This document shows, piece after piece, positions 34,201-44,938 of a stretch of DNA of 64,000 nt. The translations under genes and the position numbers were made by a program. Each line of letters begins with the position of its first letter. Position 1 is the first letter of the stretch. Under the pieces are notes generated by a model. That model worked only from the letters and a program-made list of their open reading frames with translations. It did not search any database and was not told the origin of the DNA. The stretch comes from Bagarius yarrelli (Eukaryota; Chordata; Actinopteri; Siluriformes; Sisoridae): the NCBI GenBank assembly GCA_005784505.1, contig VCAZ01000054.1:2739834-2803833 (forward strand), in the 5' to 3' direction.

Positions 34201-34938
34201 GAGACGTTATCAGAGAAAGTAACCATCAGGGATTCTGAGATACTTGGAGAGCATTTCTACCGGCTACTGAGAGTAAGATGGTTAGATACTGGAACTGATA
34301 GCTCAGTGGTGTGGTGGGTTGGGCTACTGACCAAAAGATTGTGGGTTTAATTCCCAGGACCACCAAGCTGTCACTGCTGGGCCCTTGGGCAAGACCCTTA
34401 ACCCTCAACTGTCAGCTGGATTGAAACAAAAAGATGATTATAAGTTGTCAGAATAAATTTGCCAAAAACACATTTTATTGATCTGTTTTATATGTGTGTG
34501 TGTTTGTGTGCTTTGGTAGGCTTAACTTAATCGTTATGTCTATGCTTGCCTAAAATACGTAAAAGTTAATTAAAGCAGTGTGGAAAGGGGACCGGATTTA
34601 TATGATGAGGTTTGGGGTTTTTCCTTAGCATAATCAGGGCTAATAAGATTGCATGAAGTATAAAAATTGTATTATATTCAATAAAAAATGACACCGTTTA
34701 TTTAAAAAATGTCACGCCCCAACAGCAAACGTCTCTATCAGGTGTTTTTTATCGCCCCACAAATCCAACAAGATTTTTTGTTTTGCCATAATTTTTTGCT
34801 TTTTATCCTAATTAATTCATTGATTTTAAAAACGAATGACCCTCTTGTGGCACTGTGATGTGTTTTTAAGTGTGTGTATCTGTGTGTACGTAATCCAAAA
34901 GAGTCCTGAAATTATGATGCAACCTGCAATAATATGTT

Positions 34939-34969
<31 letters not shown>

Positions 34970-35108
34970 GATGACTGTTGGTGCTGAGGGTTCTGGAGCT
35001 AAACGAGGCAGTGATGGAGACAAGATAGGCAGTGTCGAAGCAACGTCATGAGGGGCGAGTGTGTGTTAAAAACAGCTCCTGGCAGCAGACCTTTTACTTA
35101 ACCAATAT

Positions 35109-35140
<32 letters not shown>

Positions 35141-36636
35141 TTTCAGCCCTGTTGTTCAGAGTGTGTGTTAGCTGCTACACGTCTCAATCTCTATAGACCT
35201 CCGGTAAAACCTGCAAAAACATGTGTGAGATCAAAACATAGCACAGCAACACCACGTAAGGACATAAAACTTAGCATAAAAGGTAACAACGCAAACAGAT
35301 GAATAACCAGTGCATTCGTTTTTTTATTTACTTTGGCCAATAAGACAAAACAAAACACACGACTTAAACCCCCCCATTTTTCTGTAGGCATGAAGCTCAA
35401 GGAACAAACAAAGACTGTGTTTATAATGGGAACATTATTGCTAATGTTATAGAACTGCTAATCAGGTTACGGTGATCTAAAGTCAAACCGGCTGAAATTG
35501 TTGCCGATGCGATGTACAAACAAAGGGAATATTTGCATAAGAAGATGTAGGGAAAGAAATACCAGATCATGATAGCCACACCCACTTTACACGCATATTC
35601 TATCGTACTATTAGCGTTATTCTTTCAGCAAAAATCCTGCAGTTTTCAGTTTAGCAGTAACCGATTAAATAGTTAAAAAGTGGTTGATAGTATACTGTAA
35701 GAAAGTTCTGTGTGTGTGTGTGTGTGTGTGTGGCTGATTGCCCATCAGAGTTCAGGATCTTTTTTTTTTTTTTGCAGCGATGTTGTAGTAAAGCCAGAAG
35801 CGCTTCAGATATGGAAATAGTCTCAAAAGTCTTAAGGCCTGGTAGCTGCCGAGGCATCCAGGCGCTCATCCCTGTTTTAGAGGCAGCAGCTGAGCACTCA
35901 GTACTGTCGACTCCAAGCTGGAAGAAACAGTGCCGAAAAATCACCAATAACATTATTTCAGTTTAGCGCGGGTTGAGATTCAGCTCAAAAAAAAGGAATG
36001 ATTTGGTGTCTGAGGACTAATTAAACGGTAACATCAACAACAGGGAAGTGAAATGGCTGGCTAAATTTAGTCTGAGTAACAGTACTAAAAATCCTGGACT
36101 AATGATCATCATATAGATGTGCTACATAAACGGAAATGTGCTGGAATCTTCTTTAATGCTAAATTGTTACCAAGATTATAATAAAAATCTGGATCAACTT
36201 AATCAGAGCAACTTACAATAATCTAATTGAGCAGTGGAGATTTAAGGATCTTGTGGAGGGGCTCAGCAGTGGCAGCTTGGTGGTGCTGGGAATAAAACCC
36301 ACCATCTTTTGTTCAGCAAGTGAACATTTAACCACCTCCCTGTGATTTGTAGGTTCAAGGTTAAAAATGTACTAAATCACATCTGTTCCAATTCCTTTTG
36401 TTCTGTTTGCTCCTCAGGTATTTTCGCACCATCTACCTGGGAATCCGGAGCCGGCGCAGCGGTGAGAATGACCGCTGGAGGTTTTACTGGAGGATGGTGT
36501 ACGAATACGCCGACGTAAGCATGCTTCACCTGCTCGCTACCTTCCTGGAAAGCGCACCTCAGCTCGTCCTGCAGCTCTGCATCATCATTCAGACACACAA
36601 GCTCCAGGCTGTGCAAGGTAGCGGGATAAAGAGCAT

Positions 36637-36682
<46 letters not shown>

Positions 36683-39600
36683 AAGGGGAGTGTAAGGGTT
36701 AGTGATGATTAGAGTTGGTTAGTTATTGGCAGAAAAGGTTATTAGAAGTGTCGAGAATGTGCAGCTAACTTTAAGGAAGGTTAGTCAAGATTATTGAAAA
36801 GGAATAAAGTCTAAAGTTAATTTTTCTTTTCTTTTTTTTCTTTTTTTTTTTATTCCGTTTTGTAAGCTATTCAGAAAACTTTTTTTGCAATTTTTTAAGT
36901 TTGACATAAGAAAGATAGGATTTTTCCTGCTCTGGAGTCTGTGAATCTGTGAACTCTTATTTACTCTTTAGACTTCCTGTGCACTTTTCCGAAAGAAAGA
37001 AAAGCAAATGTTGTTTTTTGTAAAGCTGTGCACTTTGTGCTTGTGTTTTTGGAGTGTAAATAGACAGAAGTTGTGCTGTTTGTTAGAGTGTCGCTGATCG
37101 AGGTCGAAAACTCACATGGCTCCGGCTTGATATTATTTTAAATCCTTAATGTGTCGTTTAATGATCCTCGAGCTTCACCTTATAAAGTGGATAATAAAGT
37201 GGTTATAGTATATAACACTCAGAATTAGTTATAACAGTTAATTGATCATGTCATTCACTCCCACTAATTCTTTCTCTCTCTGTTTCTATTCTTTACTCCA
37301 ACTTTATATTTTTTTTACTTTTTTACTCTCTCTCTTTTTCTCTTTCCCTCTCTCTCTCTCTCTTTCTCTTTTTCTCTCTGTTACATTTCCCGTACTGTTC
37401 TGAGCCTTTTATAGGAGCTTATTTAAAGTTCATTGTAAACTCTGCCGAGAGCTGGCATGTTTACGGTATTGAAGATGTAATGAAAGATGTAATTACGTAT
37501 TATCGGGCAATCAAATTATGCCATTTTCTAGTTCTGCAGAACAGCAAATTTACAGCGACTTATGTTCGTTCGTGAGCTGCGTAACAAGCACATTATTTCA
37601 TCTGTTACGATGTAGTTCTCTTTTTTTCCCCACTGAGGCTCTCAATGATGTCAGTTGTTTTTAGAGCAGATGGAGCTTTATGTTTGCAGGTTATTAATGA
37701 TTAATAGTTAGTGGTTGCACACACACAAACACACACACACACGAGGGTATCCTTTAAAAGTAACAGTATCCTCACTTCTAGACAGCATATGGAATCTCCA
37801 TATAGATTCGAATTGTTTTGCAATATCTTAGTGAAGGAGGCATGGGTGATTTAGTCAGATATAGTAAAGGAGGTTTGTCCTATTTATATGTAAGAAACAA
37901 TAAAGGAGGCGTGGCTTTAATAATTGTCAAATATCATAAAAGAGGTGTGTCCTATTTATATGTAAGAAACAATAAAGGAGGCGTGGCTTTAATAATTGTC
38001 AAATATCGTAAAGGAGGTGTGTCCTATTTATATGTAAGGCACAGTAAAGGAGGTGTGGCTTATATAATTGTCAGATATAGTAAAGGAGGTGTGTCCTATT
38101 TATATGTAAGAAACAAATATCATAAAAGAGGTGTGTCCTGTTTATATGTAATGCACAGTAAAGGAGGTGTGGCTTATATAATTGTCAAATATCATAAAAG
38201 AGGTGTGTCCTATTTATATGTAAGACACAATAAAGGGGGCGTGGCTTATATAATTGTCAGATATAGTAAAGAAGGTGTGTCCTGTTAATATGTAAGACAC
38301 GATAAAGGAGGCGTGGCTTTTATATAATTGTCAAATATCATAAAGAGGTGTGTCCTATTTATATGTAAGACACAATAAAGGAGCCGTGGCTTATAAATTG
38401 TCAGATATAGTAAAGGAGGTGTGTCCTATTTATATGTAAGACAATAAAAGAGGCGTGGCTTATATAATTGTCAGATATAGTAAAGGAGGTGTGTCCTATA
38501 TTTATATGTAAGACACAATAAAGGGGGCATGGCTTATATAATTGTCAGATATAGTAAAGGAGGTTTGTCCTATTTATATGTAAGAAACAATAAAGGAGGC
38601 GTGGCTTTAATAATTGTCAAATATCATAAAAGAGGTGTGTCCTATTTATATGTAAGGCACAGTAAAGGAGGTGTGGCTTATATAATTGTCAGATATAGTA
38701 AAGGAGGTGTGTCCTATTTATATGTAAGACACAATAAAGGAGGCGTGGCTTATATAATTGTCAGATATAGTAAAGAAGGTGTGTCCTATTTATATGTAAG
38801 AACACAGTAAAGGAGGCGTGGCTTATATAATTGTCAAATATCATAAAAGAGGTGTGTCCTATTTATATGTAAGACACAATAAAGGAGGCGTGGCTTATAT
38901 AATTGTCAGATATAGTAAAGGAGGTGTGTCCTATTTATATGTAAGACACGATAAAGGAGCCGTGGCTTATATAATTGTCAGATATAGTAAAGGAGGTGTG
39001 TCCTATTTATATGTAAGACAGTAAAAGAGCCGTGGCTTATATAATTGTCAGATATAGTAAAGGAGGTGTGTCCTATTTGTACGTAAGACACAATGAAAGG
39101 AGGTGTGGTTTATATATTTGTCAGATATAGTGAAAGAGGCATAGCCTATTTAATGTAAGACTAAGTAAAGAAGGTGTGGCTTATATTTATTTTAGTCACA
39201 GTGAAGGAGTGGTGGTTTGTATATTTGTCAATTATATTAAAAGAGGTGTACCCAGGAGGTGTGGCCTATTTATCTCTTAGGCACAGTGAAGAGGGCGTGG
39301 TCTACACATCTTTTAGATATAGTGTAAACGGACACTTCAGCCAGACGAACCGTTTTCATGGTTCACTATAATTATTCTAAAATTTCAGCTTCTCATTTAT
39401 ACTTTAACTAAAGAAAGGTGCAATAAACCAAATTTAAAAATTTTTGGAAGTACAAATAACGAAAAATATTATATAAAATAAACTGCAACAAATCTCCAGC
39501 TCTGAAGTGAGAGAATCCAGCTAAATTCTTTAAGAAGAGATTGACAGAAGACATTGCAGTGAGGTTTTCTTTCTCTCTCTCACACACACACATTCTCACA

Positions 39601-42598
39601 CACAGACTCACACTCCTCCCTCTGTGCCTGTCCTGAATTACCGCAGCCTCCACGAGGAGACAGGAGCATTACGTCACCTCCCTGACTCGGCCTCGGTTCC
39701 CGTGGCGACCGTCTCCTCAGGATGTGCTGCATGCGCATGAGGGTGGGAAGGAGGGATGGACGAGGAAAGGAAGGCTAAAGACGTGAAATAGTAGAAGGAG
39801 AAAAACAAAAAAAAGAAGAGAAGAAGAGTCTGCAGGCTTTCTTACTGAAGCGAAAAGAAGAAAAATTATAGCCTGGCCTCTGCCCGTTAATTATCACACT
39901 TCACACAGTAGTCATTAAACCGCACAGGGTTCCTAATAAGCTGGATTCGATCTAAGTGGGTTAAATATATAAATTAGGCATCAGAAATAAGCGCAGTGAA
40001 CCGACCGATTTGTAAACAAGCAGAGCACAGGCTGAATAACACACACACACAAACACACACACACATGATTTCACAGCACAGCACTGTGAAAATCAAGAAC
40101 CCGACCTGATTTTGTCATCTATGACATCATCTGTCTAATACTCATTTTTTTCTGTACTCCAAAAGGCAGAAGAGTAAAGCGAAAGACGAGGAAGAGAAAG
40201 AGGAACAAACCAAATGTCCTTCGATATGCTTTGGAGGGAAAAGTAATTAGGAGTGTAAGCAGGAGGTAGATATGTGCTTCACTGAGGTAGCAAATGAAAT
40301 GGACTGTGGTGATTCCCGCTGCTGAAGGCCAGAGGAACAATCCGATTCCAGTTCAGTCATTCTTTTTGATTCAGAGCTCCTGCTTAGCAAAATTCTACCA
40401 CAGCGCTGTTAAATTTTAAGATCGGAAAGTAAATAATAAAAGAAATAAATTAAATCGCGCTTGTATTTAGTTTTCTTTGCTATGGTAACCAAGGATGGCA
40501 GGTTACTGCTTTTTCTTTTAAACCGCTACTAAAACTTAAGTATCAACTTATAATTATAATTATACAGATATAAAAATTACATGTAATCATAATTGCATTC
40601 TATCTATCCATCCACATCTGCTGGAGTCTATCACAGCTGTTATTGGGTAAAAGGCAGGGGTCACACTGGACAGGTCGCCAATCCATCACAGGGTCACACA
40701 CTTAAACACACTCACTCCTACGGACAATTTAGAATCAATCGAACCTAACGTTTTTGGACTGTGGGAGAAAACCTGGAGTAACCGGAGTAAACCCACACAA
40801 ACACAGGGAGAACATACAAACTCCACACAGAAACCAAACCTGGGACCTTCTTACTGTGAGACAACAGTTCTGACCACGGAGCCACTGTGCTGCCCTTAAA
40901 AATTAAATTTATTTTTAATAATTATATATAATTCTACTTTTTTAAATTCCAACCATCAATTGCTTAATTAAATCTGGATTAAATCGTTTGCTATTCGATG
41001 CCGGATCTGTAACACAGATTTTTTTTGTTTTGCTAGTAAATTATGGTTAGCATAGCAGCTATAGCGTTAGTGCATATGTGCCTACAGTAATAAATGAATT
41101 AAAAACAGCATGATATGATGTTCATTCATAAATAAAAAGAAATGTATTTTTTATTATTTAATCATAGTATAGTAAAATCTTTTTATAAAGGTAACTATGT
41201 CTGTTTTTTTGCTTACACTGACATAAATAAGACATTCAATACTTGAGAGGTTAGAAGATGTGTAACATGAGACGCTACTCCTCACACAGGTTGTAGCGGT
41301 GAACCTAAATGGACAAGACTCTCTCTCGCTCTCTCTCTCTCGCTCTCTCTCTCTCTTTCTCTCTCATCTGCCCTTTCATTGAGGTTTTTATCTTCTTGTG
41401 GTGTCTGCATTACCGGATGTCAGGAAAGGATGAATGAAAGTCATGGCAGTGGCGTCTGCTGATCGTCTGCTGATTGCTCTCGGTTTAGCCGCCAGATCAT
41501 TTAAATTGTCCACTAGTCAGAAGTCGGTTTATCTGATTAAACTTCCTGAAGATGTATGGATCGATTAGAGAGGTTTACTATATATTATATGGCAGCACCT
41601 TGCCATACTGCTGTTATCTCTGTAGCACAAGTCTGACATTCAATATTTACAGATACTATGACAATTTTATTTGTAAGAGATCAACTTCACTAAAAAAGGC
41701 GTGGCGTCTCATCCGAGATTTCATTTACATCAGTATAAGTAAGGAGGTGTGGTGTGTATATATATAAATAATGTGGACATGGCCTTTGTGTCTGTCAGTC
41801 AAAGTGAAGGAGGTGTGGCCTTTGTGTCTGTCAGTCAAAGTGAAGTAGGCGTGGCCTCTGTATCTGTCAGTCCCAGTAAAGGAGATGTAGTCTTGTCACT
41901 GTCAGTCAAAGTAAAGGAGGCGTGGCCTCTGTATCTGTTAGTCTCAGTAAAGGAGGTGTGGCCTCCATATCTGTCAGTCTCAGTAAAGGAGGTGTGGCCT
42001 CCATATCTGTCAGTCTCAGTGAAAGAGGTGTGGCCTCCAGTATCTGTCAGTCTCATAAGTTTTTGCTTATAATTAAAAAAACTGTTTCAATAATAAATCA
42101 GGTGCACAGACTGAGTGCCTCTAAAAAAGCCTTAAAGAACAGCAAAAAAATTTTAAAGTGTTCAGGTGAAGGTGTGAGGTGAGTTTTTACGTCTGATGAA
42201 ACACAACAGATTCATGAATATTTTTTTTTATTTCATACAGATTTTCTACATTTCACTCTTCCTCGTGTACATGCAGCCTGGCAGTGTGTGGGTGGACTGA
42301 CCTCCTAAAGAAGTGTGTGTCGTTTCAGTAATATCAGTTCCTGTTTGGAGTCTGAGACTTTATCTGTTACGCTTTACTTCTTGACCTGTCATTAATTTTC
42401 TTCTGGCCTCAATTCTTCATTAGTCCAACTCATTTTAACAACATATTTAGCCGAGTAAATGATCTAATCTGTGAAAAATTAAAGCTACATTCCAGCTGCA
42501 GCTTCAGCACTTTACATATATTAAAGTCTTTCATATCCTAATTAATTACTTCATTTGCTCGCTGTTTCTTTGTCCCACTTTCTCCTCTATTTCTATCA

Positions 42599-42637
<39 letters not shown>

Positions 42638-44938
42638 TTTTTCCTTCTTTACCTCTGCCTCTCTCACTCTCTCTTTCTTTTATCTCTCTCTTTTTTCTAT
42701 CTCTCTATGTATATTCATCTCCATCTCTTAGTATGTCATTCTTTTATTCTCTCTATGGCTCTCTCTACTAATTTTTGCAGTCTTGATCTCTCTTTTTCTC
42801 TCTCTCTCTCTCTTCTTTTTCATTCTCCTTTTATCTATTTACCTTTTTTCTCTCTCTATCGTTCTTTATGGCGATCTCACACACACTATTTTTATCGTTT
42901 AGATTTGCAGTCTTTCTCGTTCTTTCCCTTTTCTTGTTTCTCTCCCACTCTCTTGCTAAAATCCTTATTGCACTTTTGCAGTCTGGCTCTTTTCTCTTCT
43001 TTTGCTCTCTCTCACATACATGCATACATCTGTCACACACGCACACACACACACTTACACACAGTCTTTCGTTCTCTCTCTTCATCTTTGTTATGAATTC
43101 AAAGACGTCTGCACCTTCTACTTTTCACCCTTGCCTTTTTTTAGACTCCATCAAGTGAAATTTTCTCTCATAATCCGCTCCCTTTGTCATCAGCGCACTG
43201 CCGCCGTCACTGCTCAGACGTTGCATATTAAAGTGTAAATAAGACATTCCTCTGAGAAGACTTAACGACGTTAACAACGACGTTTAACTCACCTCATGAT
43301 TCATTCTCCACATTTCACTTCCATTTTGCTCTAAAGCCTCGCCGTTGCTTCGGATTTGTAATTCCACAAAATCAAATACGAAGCCGGGCGAATGAACCAC
43401 GTTTACCACCTTTCTTTAACCTGCTCCTTTTTATTAGTGTTTCTAAACCCACAAGCCACAAATGCTTAAACAATAAACTTACTCATGGTATTAATTGACC
43501 GCCTGTTTTTTTTGTTCATGTATTTCTGTCCAATCCTATAATAGCAATCCTAATAGCATCCTTCAGTAAAGCGCTACATAAAGTGTTTCCAAAGTGAAAT
43601 CTGAAGCTAGTTTGCGCTAAACTGACACATAATTAGTTTAAAATGTGATTTATAAATAATTATACTGTAAATCAGGACTAATTTACATTAGTGATTGGTT
43701 AGTCTTACACAGTTAAGATTAGAATATTAATAGCTATTATCTTTGTTTTGTAATTATCCAAGTATAGATGGGTTTTTCTCAGTGGCCTTAACACTGTGTT
43801 CCTACCGAGTTATTGGTGAGAATAAAGCATCACACGCAGCAGAAGGCAGTTAGTAGCCTGTAAATAAGACTAGATAATTACTGTTAAAATAGCCACAATA
43901 TTCAGTCAACTGATTCTATAAAACTGATATTTCCTGTTTCTGTGTAACGTCTACCTTCTCCTGTCTGCTTTTTTTTTAGGAATGACTGCCGCTGCCTCTC
44001 TGGTGTCCCTGGCTTGGGCACTGGCCTCCTACCAAAAGGCTTTACGGGATTCACGTGATGACAAGAAGCCTGTCAGCTACCTGGCCGTCATCATCCAGTT
44101 CTGCTGGCACTTTTTTACCATTGCGGCGCGTGTCGTGACCTTCGCCTTGTTCGCCTCTGTGTTCCAGCTCTACTTTGGAATCTTCATTGTGCTGCATTGG
44201 TGCATCATGACCTTCTGGATTGTTCACTGCGAGACCGAGTTTTGTGTCACCAAGTGGGAGGAGATAGTCTTCGACATGGTGGTGGGAATCATCTACATCT
44301 TCAGCTGGTTTAATGTGAAAGAAGGTCACACACGCTGCCGCCTCTTCATTTACTACTTGGTGATCTTGATGGAGAATGCAGCGCTCAGCGCGCTGTGGTA
44401 TATGTACCGCTTACCGATGGGTACCGACGCTTTCGCCGTTCCTGCCCTGTGCGTCATCTTTTCCAGCTTCTTTACCGGAATTGTCTTCATGCTCATGTAC
44501 TACGCTTTCTTCCATCCTAACGGGCCACGATTCGGACGCTCCACGAGCCTGAGCCAGCTGGACGATACCAACGTTAACACCGCTTTCGCCATGCCGACCG
44601 AAGGCGCTACCAATTCCCTTCGCTCCAACAGGGGTGGCACGCTAGCAAGAGACGCTGATCGCGAAGCTAAGTATACCGAGCGAGACGGATGCGCACCCGT
44701 ATTTCAAGTTCGTCCCACTGCTCCTTCTACGCCGTCCTCTCGCACCCCTCGCGTGGACGAAACCGTGATCAGGATAGACGTATGCAGGAATCGATACCCG
44801 GCCTGGGAGCGGCACGTGCTGGACCGTGGAATACGGAGAGCCATCTTAGCTATTGCTAACTCTCCGACACCACCTCGACTGCAGTACAAAGATGACATGC
44901 TCGTCCAGGAGCGGCTGGAGTATGAGACCACGTTGTAG
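15513..44938 (+). CDS. xkr4: XKR4, XK-related phospholipid scramblase, complete
   Basis: Plasma-membrane XK-family protein; mammalian XKR4 exposes phosphatidylserine during apoptosis after caspase processing, and is mainly neural. Three coding exons: 15513-16057, 36418-36617 and 43980-44938 (TAG 44936-44938). Phases close (2 then 1), giving 567 residues. The N terminus MAAKSDGVLKMKKSDVAFTP and the C terminus (PPRLQYKDD ... ERLEYETTL) are XKR4-specific rather than XKR6/7. Several hydrophobic spans are visible, e.g. FGLTLFFVALGSISVQVFSF, VIIQFCWHFFTIAARVVTFA and FGIFIVLHWCIMTFWIVHC. Human XKR4 is remembered as 650 residues; the difference lies mostly in the Gly/Ser/Ala-rich N-terminal linkers, short here. 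Intron 1 is 20.4 kb and intron 2 is 7.4 kb. The protein is intact. Confidence 0.95.
15921..15941 (+). promoter_or_regulatory. REST/NRSF (RE1)-like element inside coding exon 1
   Basis: TTCAGCACC, spacer TC, then GGAGAGCGAC. Against the canonical RE1 (TTCAGCACC, two bases, GGACAGCGCC) it differs at only two non-spacer positions and keeps the half-site spacing. It encodes FSTSESD. REST silences neuronal genes outside neurons, which would fit XKR4, but no binding is shown. Confidence 0.45.
17625..17830. repeat. Weak tandem repeat, about 50-60 bp unit
   Basis: The phrase AATCAAGATAATCGCTAATC (or close forms) followed by CAACCTAAAATAACCCTA recurs about four times. Copies are decayed and spacing varies. 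Confidence 0.55.
23606..23720 (-). repeat. SINE relic, reverse copy
   Basis: Reads TATGGCATTTGGCCGTCAAC, CTTATCCAATCCGACTTAC, CCAACTGGGGGTTAAGGGCC and TTGCTCAGGGGACC: the 3' part and core of the same repeat in reverse orientation, in XKR4 intron 1. Confidence 0.6.
27955..28085 (-). repeat. SINE relic, reverse copy
   Basis: CATTTAGCAAACACCCTTAT, GAGCAGTTAAGGGTTAAGAG and GGGGCCCAGCAGTGGCAG followed by TTTGGTGGTGCTGG identify the same family in XKR4 intron 1. Confidence 0.65.
29069..29125. repeat. (TA)n microsatellite
   Basis: Near-pure TA run of about 27 units in XKR4 intron 1, 130 bases left of the foldback element at 29257. Confidence 0.9.
29257..29558. repeat. Foldback element: 37-bp inverted arms around (TATC)-(TA)-(GATA)
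   Basis: Left arm 29257-29293 (starts CTTAAGAATGCAAA, ends TTATTCAGAAT) and right arm 29522-29558 (starts ATTCTGAATAATTGG, ends TTTGCATTCTTAAG) are near-perfect inverted repeats. The 228-base core is itself roughly self-complementary: TATC units, a (TA)n run, then GATA units, so the whole can form one long hairpin. It resembles a MITE with microsatellite expansion inside. Confidence 0.75.
29590..29880. repeat. Dispersed repeat with AAGTCAAGAAGCTTTTATT start
   Basis: Contains ACAAGTCAAGAAGCTTTTAT, GATGCAGTACACGGTAGAAT and a GGGCCATGGGGCTACAC block; a fragment of the same start is at 29158-29195, on the other side of the foldback element. I recall it as a common fish repeat without being able to name it. 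Confidence 0.5.
30640..30960. repeat. Two SINE copies in opposite orientation
   Basis: A forward copy (30640-30800: GTTCAATTAC, CACCAAGCTGCCACTGCTGG, GCCCTTGGAAAAGGCCC) is followed by a reverse copy (30826-30960: CATTTGGCAGACACTCTTAT, CTGAGCAATTGAGGGTTAAG, CTGGAGCTGGGACTCAAACC). Together they are tail to tail and could fold. Confidence 0.7.
32668..33037. promoter_or_regulatory. Two RFX X-box-like motifs in XKR4 intron 1
   Basis: ACTGCCATGGTAAC at 32668-32681 and CTCGCCATGGTAAC at 33024-33037 both keep the ATGGTAAC half of the RFX X-box (GTTGCCATGGTAAC) and match at 12 and about 11 of 14 positions. Related sites are TTTGCTATGGTAAC (40476) and GTTTCTATGGTAAC (52324). Confidence 0.35.
34297..34430 (+). 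repeat. SINE, forward copy
   Basis: GTGGGTTTAATTCCCAGGAC, CACCAAGCTGTCACTGCTGG and GGGCAAGACCCTTAACCCTC match the family core with little decay; the 3' tail is replaced by other sequence. Confidence 0.7.
36190..36335 (-). repeat. SINE relic, reverse copy, just upstream of XKR4 exon 2
   Basis: CAACTTACAATAATCTAATT, GGGGCTCAGCAGTGGCAG and CTTGGTGGTGCTGGGAATAA identify a reverse copy ending about 80 bases before the exon 2 acceptor. Confidence 0.6.
36418..36617 (+). CDS. xkr4: XKR4 exon 2
   Basis: 200 bases, acceptor TCCTCAG, donor CAAG|GTAGCG. Encodes YFRTIYLGIRSRRSGENDR through LHLLATFLESAPQLVLQLC and IIIQTHKLQAVQ, the most conserved part of the family, including the ESAPQL motif. A (CA)n tract follows the donor by about 22 bases. 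Confidence 0.95.
37836..39330. repeat. 72-bp minisatellite (two 36-bp half-units)
   Basis: About 20 copies of a 72-bp unit. Half A: AGTAAAGGAGGTGTGTCC then TATTTATATGTAAGACAC. Half B: AATAAAGGAGGCGTGGC then TTATATAATTGTCAGATAT. Both halves share TAAAGGAGGYGTG, so the unit is a dimer. Because 72 is a multiple of three, one frame stays open for up to 156 codons (repeats of KGGVSYLYVR and KGGVAYIIVR); I read this as a by-product. The last 250 bases are decayed. Confidence 0.93.
40590..40897. repeat. Interspersed repeat, same family, copy 2 (XKR4 intron 2)
   Basis: Same block order as 9440-9778: CATCTGCTGGAGTCTATCAC, a CATCACAGGGTCACACAC segment, GGACTGTGGGAGAAAACC, GGGAGAACATACAAACTCCA and GAGCCACTGTGCTGCCC. 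It is slightly less decayed. A third, very decayed candidate is at about 46450-46700. Confidence 0.8.
41690..42055. repeat. 36-bp minisatellite, XKR4 intron 2
   Basis: About eight or nine copies of GTCTCAGTAAAGGAGGTGTG followed by GCCTCCATATCTGTCA. The AGTAAAGGAGGTGTGGC core matches the half-units at 37836-39330 and the array at 61560-62645. Confidence 0.92.
42596..43085. repeat. Pyrimidine tract with (CT)n and (CA)n
   Basis: Starts as (CT)n (42600-42630), then C/T-rich sequence with short ACACAC tracts near 43035-43060. No coding signal. Confidence 0.85.
43980..44938 (+). CDS. xkr4: XKR4 exon 3
   Basis: Acceptor TTTTTTTAG at 43971-43979; the first two bases complete a Gly codon. Encodes MTAAASLVSLAWALASYQKA, the remaining membrane helices, the FFHPNGPRFG segment and a cytosolic tail of about 130 residues ending ERLEYETTL with TAG. 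The tail holds several Asp-containing stretches; I cannot say which, if any, is the caspase site. Confidence 0.96.

Larger units (their letters stand above)
16058..36417 (+). other. xkr4: XKR4 intron 1 (20.4 kb)
   Basis: No internal exon was recognised on either strand. Contents: unique AT-rich sequence, a weak tandem repeat (17625-17830), SINE relics, a short duplicated segment (about 19875-19960 and 21680-21770), a (TA)/(GATA) foldback at 29257-29558, a dispersed repeat at 29590-29880, (TG)n tracts at 31192-31230, 34940-34970 and 35711-35731, a (CA)n tract at 35112-35140, and an unusually non-repetitive GC-richer stretch at 32990-33800. Confidence 0.75.
36618..43979 (+). other. xkr4: XKR4 intron 2 (7.4 kb)
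   Basis: No exon recognised. Contains two related minisatellites (37836-39330 and 41690-42055), an interspersed repeat (40590-40897), a pyrimidine tract with (CT)n (42596-43085) and a T-rich acceptor. The rest is unique AT-rich sequence. Confidence 0.8.

Noticed and set aside
37836..39330. CRISPR array
   Set aside because: The units are contiguous and nearly identical with no unique spacers, and the host is a vertebrate; it is a minisatellite.
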